From Pelotomaculum_B sp964543575 (GTDB lineage: Bacteria; Bacillota; Desulfotomaculia; Desulfotomaculales; Pelotomaculaceae), in the NCBI GenBank assembly GCA_964543575.1, contig CAZIYV010000079.1, forward strand, positions 1-15,236: 15,236 nt of DNA, in the 5' to 3' direction. How positions within the stretch are numbered: the stretch's first letter is position 1; each line of letters begins with the position of its first letter. The position numbers were made by a program, and so were the translations under genes. A model generated the notes under the pieces. It did no database searches. It saw only the letters and a list, made by a program, of their open reading frames with translations, and was not told where the DNA came from. Positions 1-5,963 of this stretch are shown piece after piece.

Positions 1-952
1 CGGACCCGCCGGACTTACCTGTGCCGCCGACCTGGCCAAGCTCGGCTACAGCGTAACCATATTTGAGGCGCTTCACGTGGCCGGCGGCGTGCTCATGTAC
101 GGCATACCCGAATTCCGGCTGCCCAAGGCAGTGGTTCAGGCCGAAGTGGAAAACCTCAAAAAGCTCGGTGTGGAGATCCAGGTCAACGCCGTAGTCGGCA
201 AATTTGCCACTGTTGATGAGCTGGTCGAAGAAGGAGGCTATGAAGCCGTTTTCATCGGCACCGGCGCCGGACTTCCCTATTTCATGCAAATTCCCGGCGA
301 AAACGCCTGCGGAGTTTATTCAGCCAACGAATTTCTCACGCGTACTAATTTAATGAAAGCATATAACTTTCCAGAGTGCGACACTCCTATCCGGGTAGGC
401 CGGAAAGTCGCCGTACTCGGCGGCGGCAACGTGGCCATGGACTCCGCACGTACAGCGCTGCGCCTTGGCGCCGAAGAGTCCTGGATTGTATACAGGCGCT
501 CCAAAGTAGAACTGCCCGCGCGCCACGAAGAAGTAGAACACGCCGAAGAAGAAGGCGTCAGGTTTGCCTTTTTGACCTTTCCTACCAGGATTATCTATGA
601 TGATAATTACTGGGTTACCGGGATGGAGTGCATCAGGTGCGAGTTGGGCGAGCCGGATGCTTCCGGGCGCCGCAGCCCCGTTCCGATCAAAGGCTCGGAA
701 TATATTATGGATGTTGATACAGTAGTGGTGGCCATCGGCCAGGGCCCGAACCCTCTCGTGCCCAGGACCACCAGGGGTCTGGAAGTTAACAGGAAGGGCA
801 ACATTGTCGCCAATCTGGATACTGGCGCCACCTCCAAGCCCGGCGTATATGCTGGAGGCGACGTAGTGACAGGCGCGGCCACAGTAATCCTGGCCATGGG
901 CGCCGGCCGTACCGCCGCCAAATCCATCCATGCCTATCTGAGTGAGAAGTGA
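1..952 (+). CDS. gltA: NfnB/GltA-type NAD(P)-dependent flavoprotein oxidoreductase, C-terminal part (5' end outside window)
   Basis: The gene enters the window already open; the first full codon is at base 2 and 316 residues are visible. It starts in an FAD-binding Rossmann motif (GPAGLTCAADLAKLGYSVTI), continues through GGVLMYGIPEFRLPK, has a second NADPH-binding Rossmann motif VAVLGGGNVAMDSARTAL with a following YRRS, and ends with the FAD-contact block GVYAGGDVVTGAATVILAMG. This order is that of the glutamate synthase small subunit / NfnB / SudA family, normally about 460-470 residues, so roughly 150 residues including the N-terminal Fe-S domain lie upstream. Family members either feed NADPH electrons to glutamate synthase or form the electron-bifurcating NfnAB transhydrogenase; the partner gene is not in view, so the exact role is open. 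The in-frame GTG at 77 is internal, not the start. Codon choice is visibly richer in GCC/GGC than in the genes that follow. Confidence 0.9.
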   Translation, partial: GPAGLTCAADLAKLGYSVTIFEALHVAGGVLMYGIPEFRLPKAVVQAEVENLKKLGVEIQVNAVVGKFATVDELVEEGGYEAVFIGTGAGLPYFMQIPGENACGVYSANEFLTRTNLMKAYNFPECDTPIRVGRKVAVLGGGNVAMDSARTALRLGAEESWIVYRRSKVELPARHEEVEHAEEEGVRFAFLTFPTRIIYDDNYWVTGMECIRCELGEPDASGRRSPVPIKGSEYIMDVDTVVVAIGQGPNPLVPRTTRGLEVNRKGNIVANLDTGATSKPGVYAGGDVVTGAATVILAMGAGRTAAKSIHAYLSEK

Positions 953-1080
953 GACGTGAGCATAATAAAGATTTAGCATGTGGCAATTGGATGTTGGATT
1001 TGAGAGAAGTATAACCAGATGTCTTAAAGACATAATAGGAATGCCTGCTATCTCACGTCTCACGTCCCATTTCCCACGTC
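941..1080. repeat. Heptamer repeats forming a 12-bp perfect inverted repeat in the gltA-xseA spacer
   Basis: The sequence gtgagacgtgag (949-960, containing the gltA stop codon) is the exact reverse complement of ctcacgtctcac (1052-1063). Both arms are made of degenerate heptamers. The right side reads TCACGTC, TCACGTC, CCATTTC, CCACGTC (1053-1080), and the left side, read on the minus strand, reads TCACGTC, TCACTTC, TCA. The 91-base gap makes a simple terminator unlikely. A separate perfect 15-base palindrome, atgtcttaaagacat, lies inside at 1019-1033. Function is unknown; this resembles dispersed short intergenic repeats. Confidence 0.7.
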
Positions 1081-1099
1081 CCAAAAAGGAGACGTTGCT

Positions 1100-2308
1100 T
1101 TGCGGATACTGACTGTGCAGGAACTGAACCAGCATATTAAAGCTTTGCTTGAAAAAGATTACCTGCTGGTAAATGCATGGGTTAAGGGAGAGATTTCTAA
1201 TTTTAAAGCCGCCTCCTCAGGGCATTTTTATTTTACCCTGAAAGATAGCTGCAGCTGCCTGAGGGTGGTTATGTTCCGCTCCAGGAGCCGCTCCTTGCCT
1301 TACCGGCCTGAAAACGGCATGGCGGTAACGGTTAGGGGATACGTCTCTGTATATGAGCGGGACGGCGCTTATCAGCTTTATGCTGAAGAAATGGAGCCGG
1401 ACGGGACTGGTGCGCTTTACCTGGCATTTGAGCAGCTTAAAGAGAGACTTCAAAGAGAAGGTCTTTTTGATCCAGTGCATAAAAAAGCCTTGCCCCTTTT
1501 GCCGCGACGAATAGGCCTTGTTACCTCGCCAACCGGTGCGGCAGTGAGGGATTTAGTGGAAATCATCAGACGGCGCTGGCCGGGATTGGAGATAATCCTG
1601 GTCCCAGTACTGGTTCAGGGCGAAAGTGCCCCGCCTGACGTTGCCCGTGGTATTCAGATGTTAAATAAACTGGGCGGCGTTGATCTTATTATTGTAGGCC
1701 GGGGAGGCGGTTCCCTGGAGGAACTGTGGGCTTTTAACACTGAAATTGTGGCACGCAGTATTTATAATTCAAAAATACCCGTTATATCGGCTGTGGGTCA
1801 CGAGACAGACATTACCATCGCTGACTTTGTAGCCGATATACGGGCGGCGACCCCGTCGGCCGCGGCTGAGCTGGCCGTGCCCGACAAAAGAGAGATGGCG
1901 CGCTATGTCCTGAATCTTAAAAACCGCCTTTACCGTGCCGCTAACGATAAATTAAGGGGCTGCGGGCAGAGGCTCGCCGCCTGTCTGTCCAATCGCCATT
2001 TCACCCGGCCGCTGGATGTTTTTTGCGGAGCCAGGCAGCAGTCCCTTGATTTTTTAACGCATCGTTTATACCAGGGTGTGCGCGGTTCGGTTGGGGGTCA
2101 GGAAAGAAGACTTGCGGTGCTTGCCGGCCGTCTGCAAACCTTGAGTCCCCTGTCAACCCTGGCCAGGGGGTACAGCATATGTACCGCTCCTGACGGGAAG
2201 CGGGTGTTTTTTGACACTGACTCCATTAAAGTTGGCGCCAGGCTGTCGGTACGCCTGTACCGCGGTCTTTTGCACTGTATTGTGGAAGATAAAAAGACAG
2301 ATAACTGA
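1100..2308 (+). CDS. xseA: Exodeoxyribonuclease VII large subunit
   Basis: XseA is the catalytic subunit of exonuclease VII, which degrades single-stranded DNA to oligonucleotides in both directions together with several copies of XseB. The 402-residue protein has the N-terminal OB-fold nucleic-acid domain (LTVQELNQHIKALLE, then VKGEISNFKAASSGHFYFTL) and the catalytic core with TSPTGAAVRD, GRGGGSLEELWAFN (about 200-213), SAVGHETDITIADFVADIRA (GHETD at 233-237) and TPSAAAE, followed by a helical C-terminal region ending in LARGYSI and a short domain. Length is normal for the family. The start is TTG at 1100, chosen because AAGGAG (1086-1091) sits 8 bases upstream and the protein then begins exactly at the conserved N-terminus. 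folD follows after 20 bases. The partner xseB is 3.6 kb away, beyond an inverted aminotransferase gene, whereas the two are commonly adjacent. Confidence 0.97.
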   Translation: MRILTVQELNQHIKALLEKDYLLVNAWVKGEISNFKAASSGHFYFTLKDSCSCLRVVMFRSRSRSLPYRPENGMAVTVRGYVSVYERDGAYQLYAEEMEPDGTGALYLAFEQLKERLQREGLFDPVHKKALPLLPRRIGLVTSPTGAAVRDLVEIIRRRWPGLEIILVPVLVQGESAPPDVARGIQMLNKLGGVDLIIVGRGGGSLEELWAFNTEIVARSIYNSKIPVISAVGHETDITIADFVADIRAATPSAAAELAVPDKREMARYVLNLKNRLYRAANDKLRGCGQRLAACLSNRHFTRPLDVFCGARQQSLDFLTHRLYQGVRGSVGGQERRLAVLAGRLQTLSPLSTLARGYSICTAPDGKRVFFDTDSIKVGARLSVRLYRGLLHCIVEDKKTDN

Positions 2309-2328
2309 GAAAAGAGGGGGCAGGGTAT

Positions 2329-3183
2329 ATGGCAACCATCCTTGAAGGCAAAAAAGTGGCTGCTGCAATCAGGGAAGAAGTTCAGATGGAAGTAGCCTTG
2401 CTGAGAGAAAAGGGCATTATGCCCAAGTTGGCAGTGATGCTGGTGGGTGACGACCCCGCGTCAGTTCTTTATGCCCGCTCTATTGAAAAATCTTGCCGTA
2501 ATGTGGGTGTAGGTTATGAGTTATTTGCTCTGCCTGAAAATACCCCTGAACAGAAATTTATTGCCTTAATTGAAAGGCTTAATAAAGAAGACAGTATCCA
2601 CGGGATCATGATTGAACTGCCCCTGCCCGGGGGAATGGATAAAAAGAGTGTGCTGGCGGCGGTTTCTCCTTTAAAAGATGTTGACGGTGTCCATCCAGTC
2701 AACCGGGGTTACATACTGGGTAACAACGAAGGACTTTTTCCTACCACACCTCAGAGCTGCATTGAAATAATGCTGCGCAACGGGGTGGAGATTACAGGGA
2801 AACACGCGGTCCTGGTAGGCCGGGGAGAAACTGTGGGCAAACCACTTATTTTCATGATGCTGAACCAGAACGCCACTGTTACTGTCTGTCATACCAGGAC
2901 TAAAAACCTGAGCTTTTACACCAGACAGGCTGATATCTTGATTGCTGCCGTGGGTAAAGCAAGGATGATTACAGCTGATATGATTAAACCGGGCGCTGTT
3001 GTTATTGACGCAGGCATCAACAATGTTGATGGCGGTGGTATCTGTGGGGATGTTGACTTCGAAAATGCTGTTAAAGTAGCCGGGGCGATTTCACCTGTGC
3101 CTGGTGGTGTTGGCAGTCTGACTACGGCGCTGCTTCAGAAAAATGTTCTTAAAGCCATCAGGCTGCAGGGGAAGCTAATATAA
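2329..3183 (+). CDS. folD: FolD-family methylene-THF dehydrogenase, lacking the cyclohydrolase Lys and Gln
   Basis: FolD normally oxidises 5,10-methylene-THF with NADP and hydrolyses the resulting methenyl-THF to 10-formyl-THF. This 284-residue protein is full length, with the expected fold: LVGDDPAS (39-45), GIMIELPLP (92-100), KDVDGVHP (116-123), the Rossmann motif GRGETVGKP (164-172), and SPVPGGVGS near the C-terminus. Aligned by eye to E. coli FolD, Tyr50 is kept (Y48) and Asp121 is kept (D119), but catalytic Lys54 is Ile52 and Gln98 is Glu96. The usual PCTPxG and PVPGGVGPMT motifs are also altered to PTTPQS and PVPGGVGSLT. The Shine-Dalgarno sequence is the G-rich run at 2314-2320. The adjacent fchA encodes a separate cyclohydrolase, so I infer that this FolD has become mainly or wholly a dehydrogenase. 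Family membership is certain; bifunctionality is doubtful. Confidence 0.93.
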   Translation: MATILEGKKVAAAIREEVQMEVALLREKGIMPKLAVMLVGDDPASVLYARSIEKSCRNVGVGYELFALPENTPEQKFIALIERLNKEDSIHGIMIELPLPGGMDKKSVLAAVSPLKDVDGVHPVNRGYILGNNEGLFPTTPQSCIEIMLRNGVEITGKHAVLVGRGETVGKPLIFMMLNQNATVTVCHTRTKNLSFYTRQADILIAAVGKARMITADMIKPGAVVIDAGINNVDGGGICGDVDFENAVKVAGAISPVPGGVGSLTTALLQKNVLKAIRLQGKLI

Positions 3184-3218
3184 GGAATACAGAATTCAGG
3201 AGTAAGAATACAGATTAA
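3184..3218 (+). repeat. Tandem heptamer repeat array (AGAATNC type)
   Basis: Directly after the folD stop codon the sequence reads as five degenerate heptamers: GGAATAC, AGAATTC, AGGAGTA, AGAATAC, AGATTAA. The same family recurs downstream of recN (15043-15056 and, on the opposite strand, 15076-15103). No coding role is apparent. Occurrence elsewhere in the genome cannot be judged from here. Confidence 0.6.
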
Positions 3219-3280
3219 ATATATAATAGATCCTTATTAGACATACATACAGCTGAAGTGATACCAGGAGAAAACAGTAG

Positions 3281-3298
3281 GTTCGATTTCAATCGAAC
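3281..3298. promoter_or_regulatory. 18-bp perfect palindrome upstream of fchA
   Basis: gttcgatt-tc-aatcgaac has two 8-base arms around a 2-base centre, too tight for an RNA hairpin loop and more like a dimeric protein binding site. It lies about 70 bases before the fchA start, in a 187-bp spacer with no other explained content apart from the heptamer array. No -35/-10 pair was convincing here, so the role is speculative. Confidence 0.3.
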
Positions 3299-3370
3299 AC
3301 CGTATCGAATTAACAGCACTTGTTCTTGAACTCGCACCAACGAAAACATATGACAGGTGGCAAGAAGTAA

Positions 3371-4012
3371 ATGGGTAAGTTTTTTGACCAGAGCTTGCGG
3401 GGAGCTATAGAGGTATCAGCTTCCACTTCACCAACTCCAGGCGGCGGCAGTGTTTCCGCCCTGGCAGCCTGTTTTGGCGCGGCCATGACTGCTATGGTTT
3501 CAGGCCTTACTCTTGGAAAAGAAAAATATAAAGATGTCCAGCCAGAAGTCAGGGATATACTTCAGGCGTCGAAAACGCTTTTAGCCAGACTGGAGGAACT
3601 GGTTGAGGCTGATATTGCTGAATTTGATAATTTCATGGCCGCTTACCGCCTGCCCAGGGGCACGGATGTCGAGAAGCAAGCGCGTGAGACAGCTATGCAG
3701 AAAGCTCTGAAAGGAGCTACAGACACCCCCATGAAAATCGCCGGAGTTTGTTTGAAAATATTGCGGCTTACTGAAAGGCTGTCTAAAATTGGTATAAAAA
3801 TGGCTATCAGCGATGCCGGAGTTGCCGCCTTAATAGCTGAGGCAGCCCTGGAGGGGGTTTTACTGAGTGTGGAGATCAATACCCCTATGATCCACGACAA
3901 AGATTATGTGCTTAGAATTATTAGAGAAAAAGATCAAATGGCAGCCGAGGCCAAAATTCTGAGGGATTCTATTTTGGCTGTTGTCCACAACAGGATAAGC
4001 GCCGGGAACTGA
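3371..4012 (+). CDS. fchA: Methenyltetrahydrofolate cyclohydrolase, formiminotransferase-cyclodeaminase family
   Basis: FchA-type proteins of the cyclodeaminase family hydrolyse 5,10-methenyl-THF to 10-formyl-THF in the folate branch of anaerobic one-carbon metabolism, or deaminate formimino-THF. The 213-residue protein has the family hallmark TSPTPGGGSVSALAACFG (19-36), the following MVSGLTLGKEKY segment, and the ADIAEFDNFMAAYRLP block (80-95), with an all-helical C-terminal part as expected. Length matches the stand-alone cyclodeaminase family (about 205-215). The start ATG is preceded at 10 bases by a moderate Shine-Dalgarno sequence, aggtgg (3355-3360). It follows folD on the same strand across 187 bases, and the pairing suggests that it supplies the cyclohydrolase step that the altered FolD probably lost. 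Cyclohydrolase rather than histidine-degradation use is inferred from that neighbour; no hut genes are visible. Confidence 0.88.
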   Translation: MGKFFDQSLRGAIEVSASTSPTPGGGSVSALAACFGAAMTAMVSGLTLGKEKYKDVQPEVRDILQASKTLLARLEELVEADIAEFDNFMAAYRLPRGTDVEKQARETAMQKALKGATDTPMKIAGVCLKILRLTERLSKIGIKMAISDAGVAALIAEAALEGVLLSVEINTPMIHDKDYVLRIIREKDQMAAEAKILRDSILAVVHNRISAGN

Positions 4013-4050
4013 AGCGCTGTGCTGTAAAACACCCAAAAGTAAAAAAATAT

Positions 4051-4083
4051 AAACCCTGCGTTGACAACTAAAACGCAGGGTTT
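4051..4083. terminator. Bidirectional intrinsic terminator between fchA and the aminotransferase
   Basis: Perfect 12-bp stem: aaaccctgcgtt (4051-4062) pairs with aacgcagggttt (4072-4083) around a 9-base loop. On the plus strand it is followed by attttac. On the minus strand it is followed by a T-rich run (complement of aaaaaaatat, 4041-4050). It sits exactly between the two convergent genes and can end transcripts from both. Confidence 0.88.
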
Positions 4084-4100
4084 ATTTTACTTGTAGTGCT

Positions 4101-5432
4101 TTAGCAGCCTGAAGCTTCCTTAAGCGCTTCCTCCAATACATCCATGGCTTGATTCAGTTCTTCATCGGTAATGACAAGTGTGGGTAAGAATCTGAGCACG
4201 TTGCTGTATATGCCCGCACTCAGCACTACCAGCCCGCGTTTGAAGCATCCTGCAACCAGTTTGCCGGTAAACTCTTTTGCCGGTTCTTTCGTTTTCCGGT
4301 CGTTAACCAGTTCAATAGCGACCATGGCGCCCAGCCCACGCACATCGCCTATTACCGGGTATTTTTCCTGCATTTCATTTAACCGCTGCTTCATCAATGC
4401 ACCTATTCTGACAGCCCGCTCTGGCAGAGCTTCTTCCCGCATGATGTCAATTACTTCGAGAGCCGCAACGCAGGCTACCGGGTTTCCGCCGTATGTTCCA
4501 CCAATTTCACCGGGAGCGGGTTCATCCATAACTTCCGCCCGCCCGGTTACCGCGCTCAAGGGGAAGCCCGCGGCCAGGGACTTGGCTACGGTCATCAGGT
4601 CCGCTTCCAGTCCAAAATGCTCGCTGGCGAACATTTTCCCTGAGCGTCCAAAACCGGACTGAATTTCGTCTACGATAAACAGGATACCGTGTTTGCTGCA
4701 GATCTCTTTTAAACCTGTTAAATATTCCGGCGGCGGAACAATAAAGCCGCCTTCACCTTGGATGGGCTCGGCTATAAGCGCTGCGACGTTGTCGGCGGGG
4801 CATTCCGCGATGAAGAATCTTTCCAGGTTCTTTACGCACTGCATATCGCAGTCCGGATAACTCAGCCCGAAGTAGCAGCGGTAACAGTAAGCGGAAGGAA
4901 TTTTATATACTTCCGGGGCCAGGGGACCGAAGCCATATTTGTAAGGCCTTACTTTACTGGTCAAAGTCATCGTCATCAGGGTGCGGCCGTGAAAAGCGCA
5001 TTCCAGCGCGATAATCCCTTTTCTTTTAGTATATTTCCGGGCAATTTTAACCGCATTTTCAACTGCTTCAGCCCCACTGTTAGCAAACATGGTTTTTTTA
5101 GGAAAGCCCCCTGGGGTAATTGCAGCTATTTTTTCGGCAAGCAGTATATAAGGTTCATACATAAAAACGTTGATGCTGGTGTGAATGTACTTGTCTAATT
5201 GGGCTTTAACTGCTTTTACAACCCTGTCGTTGCAGTGTCCCACATTGACAACCCCAATACCAGCCGCGAAATCTATGAACTGGTTGCCGTCAACATCAGT
5301 AATCATACCGCCTTTAGCTTCTTTGGCGAAGACAGGGAAAGAGTAAGAAATGCCTTTGGGAATATACTTGTTCCTTTTCTCCAGGAGTTTTGAAGAATTA
5401 GGTCCAGGGACCACAGTCTTTTGATAAATCAC
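4101..5432 (-). CDS. gabT: Class III PLP aminotransferase (4-aminobutyrate aminotransferase-like)
   Basis: A 443-residue PLP fold-type I enzyme of the class III group. Visible landmarks are the phosphate-binding ANSGAEAVENAVKIAR (117-132), CAFHGRT (145-151), AEPIQGEGG (221-229), VDEIQSGFGR with Asp255, the PLP lysine Lys284 in TVAKSLAAGFPLSAV, and GGTYGGNPVA. Between these is a Cys cluster, Cys183-x2-Cys186-x8-Cys195-x3-Cys199, seen in a subset of archaeal and clostridial GabT-like proteins. The start is GTG at 5432, chosen for the strong AAGGAGGT (complement of 5443-5450) ten bases upstream. Substrate cannot be read from sequence: GABA/5-aminovalerate transaminase is most likely, but related proteins act on other omega-amino acids or as amino acid racemases. 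It is divergent from xseB and interrupts the usual xseA-xseB pairing. A candidate sigma-54 promoter lies about 100 bases upstream of its start. Confidence 0.88.
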   Translation of the reverse strand: MIYQKTVVPGPNSSKLLEKRNKYIPKGISYSFPVFAKEAKGGMITDVDGNQFIDFAAGIGVVNVGHCNDRVVKAVKAQLDKYIHTSINVFMYEPYILLAEKIAAITPGGFPKKTMFANSGAEAVENAVKIARKYTKRKGIIALECAFHGRTLMTMTLTSKVRPYKYGFGPLAPEVYKIPSAYCYRCYFGLSYPDCDMQCVKNLERFFIAECPADNVAALIAEPIQGEGGFIVPPPEYLTGLKEICSKHGILFIVDEIQSGFGRSGKMFASEHFGLEADLMTVAKSLAAGFPLSAVTGRAEVMDEPAPGEIGGTYGGNPVACVAALEVIDIMREEALPERAVRIGALMKQRLNEMQEKYPVIGDVRGLGAMVAIELVNDRKTKEPAKEFTGKLVAGCFKRGLVVLSAGIYSNVLRFLPTLVITDEELNQAMDVLEEALKEASGC

Positions 5433-5534
5433 TTGCTTATAAACCTCCTTAATTATTTTTGCGGTAAATGCGGGAAATCATATTTCTTAATAATTTCCTG
5501 ATGTTTTCGAAAGATATTTCCTGGGCAATATTAA

Positions 5535-5550
5535 TGCAATGATTATACCA
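5535..5550 (-). promoter_or_regulatory. Candidate sigma-54 (-24/-12) promoter of the aminotransferase gene
   Basis: Read on the minus strand, 5550 to 5535 is TGGTATAATCATTGCA. It has GG and GC at the exact spacing of the sigma-54 consensus TGGCAC-N5-TTGCA, with the complete TTGCA half and TGGnA in the first half. This would place transcription start near 5524, about 90 bases before the GTG codon. The same bases also contain TGGTATAAT, an extended -10 element for sigma-A, but no -35 hexamer was found at 16-18 bases. Either reading makes this the likely aminotransferase promoter. Confidence 0.42.
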
Positions 5551-5609
5551 TAAATTGCAGATAATGAGGATGTAAAATTCACATATTTGATACCAATTTT
5601 GCAACAATT

Positions 5610-5629
5610 ATAATGTCAATAAGCATCAT
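5610..5629. promoter_or_regulatory. Palindrome-like 20-bp repeat, copy 1 (degenerate)
   Basis: ataatgtcaataagcatcat has the form ATAATG-N8-CATCAT and matches the two copies at 5775-5794 and 5844-5863 in length and half-sites. It lies about 95 bases upstream of the candidate sigma-54 start site, a position typical of an activator binding site. This copy is the weakest and could be chance in AT-rich DNA. Confidence 0.3.
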
Positions 5630-5702
5630 CGACAGCGGGTAATTATTTGTCCAGCTTGACGGCGGGTATTAAAATTCTTTTCAAATGACGATTTGTATAA
5701 AT

Positions 5703-5738
5703 AAAGGCGCTGAACAAGTTTGTTGCAAGCGCTTTTTT
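5703..5738 (+). terminator. Orphan terminator-like hairpin in the aminotransferase-xseB spacer
   Basis: aaaggcgct (5703-5711) pairs with agcgctttt (5728-5736), nine pairs including one G-U, with an inner aaca/tgtt stem in the loop. The 3' arm runs into six consecutive T residues (5733-5738). It has the shape of a plus-strand intrinsic terminator, yet no plus-strand gene precedes it in this spacer. It might end a short RNA or be a leader structure ahead of xseB. No convincing promoter was found just upstream; a TTGACG at 5656 has only a poor partner. Confidence 0.5.
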
Positions 5739-5774
5739 GGATTACAATAGATAACTAATGTAGTCATATATTAA

Positions 5775-5794
5775 ATAATGTATTTACGCATTAT
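5775..5794. promoter_or_regulatory. Palindrome-like 20-bp repeat, copy 2
   Basis: ataatgtatttacgcattat is built of inverted half-sites ATAATG and CATTAT. It shares 16 of 20 bases with the copy at 5844-5863, including the last ten (tacgcattat). The arrangement suggests a dimeric regulator site, perhaps an upstream activating site for the divergent aminotransferase promoter. Confidence 0.42.
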
Positions 5795-5799
5795 TATAT

Positions 5800-5841
5800 T
5801 GAGGTCAATATATTTCCAGGCAGCCGGCCATTTAACCTCAA
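5800..5841. repeat. TTGAGGT / ACCTCAA inverted repeat between the palindromic repeats
   Basis: ttgaggt at 5799-5805 and acctcaa at 5835-5841 are exact reverse complements. They are centred between the two 20-bp repeats, whose tat-rich flanks extend the symmetry imperfectly. The whole 5775-5863 block therefore reads as an imperfect long inverted repeat of about 30-base arms around a GC-rich centre (ccaggcagccggcc). It could be an operator complex or a remnant of a small mobile element; I cannot decide which. Confidence 0.35.
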
Positions 5842-5843
5842 GT

Positions 5844-5863
5844 ATAATGATCATACGCATTAT
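5844..5863. promoter_or_regulatory. Palindrome-like 20-bp repeat, copy 3
   Basis: ataatgatcatacgcattat has the same ATAATG...CATTAT half-sites as 5775-5794, spaced 69 bases from it. It lies 43 bases before the -35 of the xseB promoter and about 330 bases from the candidate aminotransferase start site, so it could serve either direction. Confidence 0.42.
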
Positions 5864-5905
5864 ATAGTATTTCATTACAAGCGGAGCGAATATTGGGAAA
5901 ATAAT

Positions 5906-5934
5906 TTAAAACACAATTGTTTTTATTATATAAT
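5906..5934 (+). promoter_or_regulatory. Sigma-A promoter for xseB-ispA
   Basis: TTAAAA (5906-5911), a 17-base spacer and a perfect TATAAT (5929-5934) give a plausible vegetative promoter. Transcription would start near 5941, leaving a leader of about 23 bases that contains the GGAGG ribosome binding site of xseB. Confidence 0.6.
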
Positions 5935-5963
5935 AGAAGGAATAAATTAACTGGAGGGTGATC

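Noticed and set aside
350..1135. 261-codon open frame on the minus strand across gltA and the spacer
   Set aside because: It is antisense to a well-supported gene, its protein has no recognisable motif, and it exists only because of GC-biased codons opposite.
3222..3227. TATAAT as a promoter for fchA
   Set aside because: No -35 hexamer at suitable spacing.
4171..5393. Plus-strand open frames opposite the aminotransferase
   Set aside because: The minus-strand frame carries all class III aminotransferase motifs; the plus frames are fragments without ribosome binding sites or domains.
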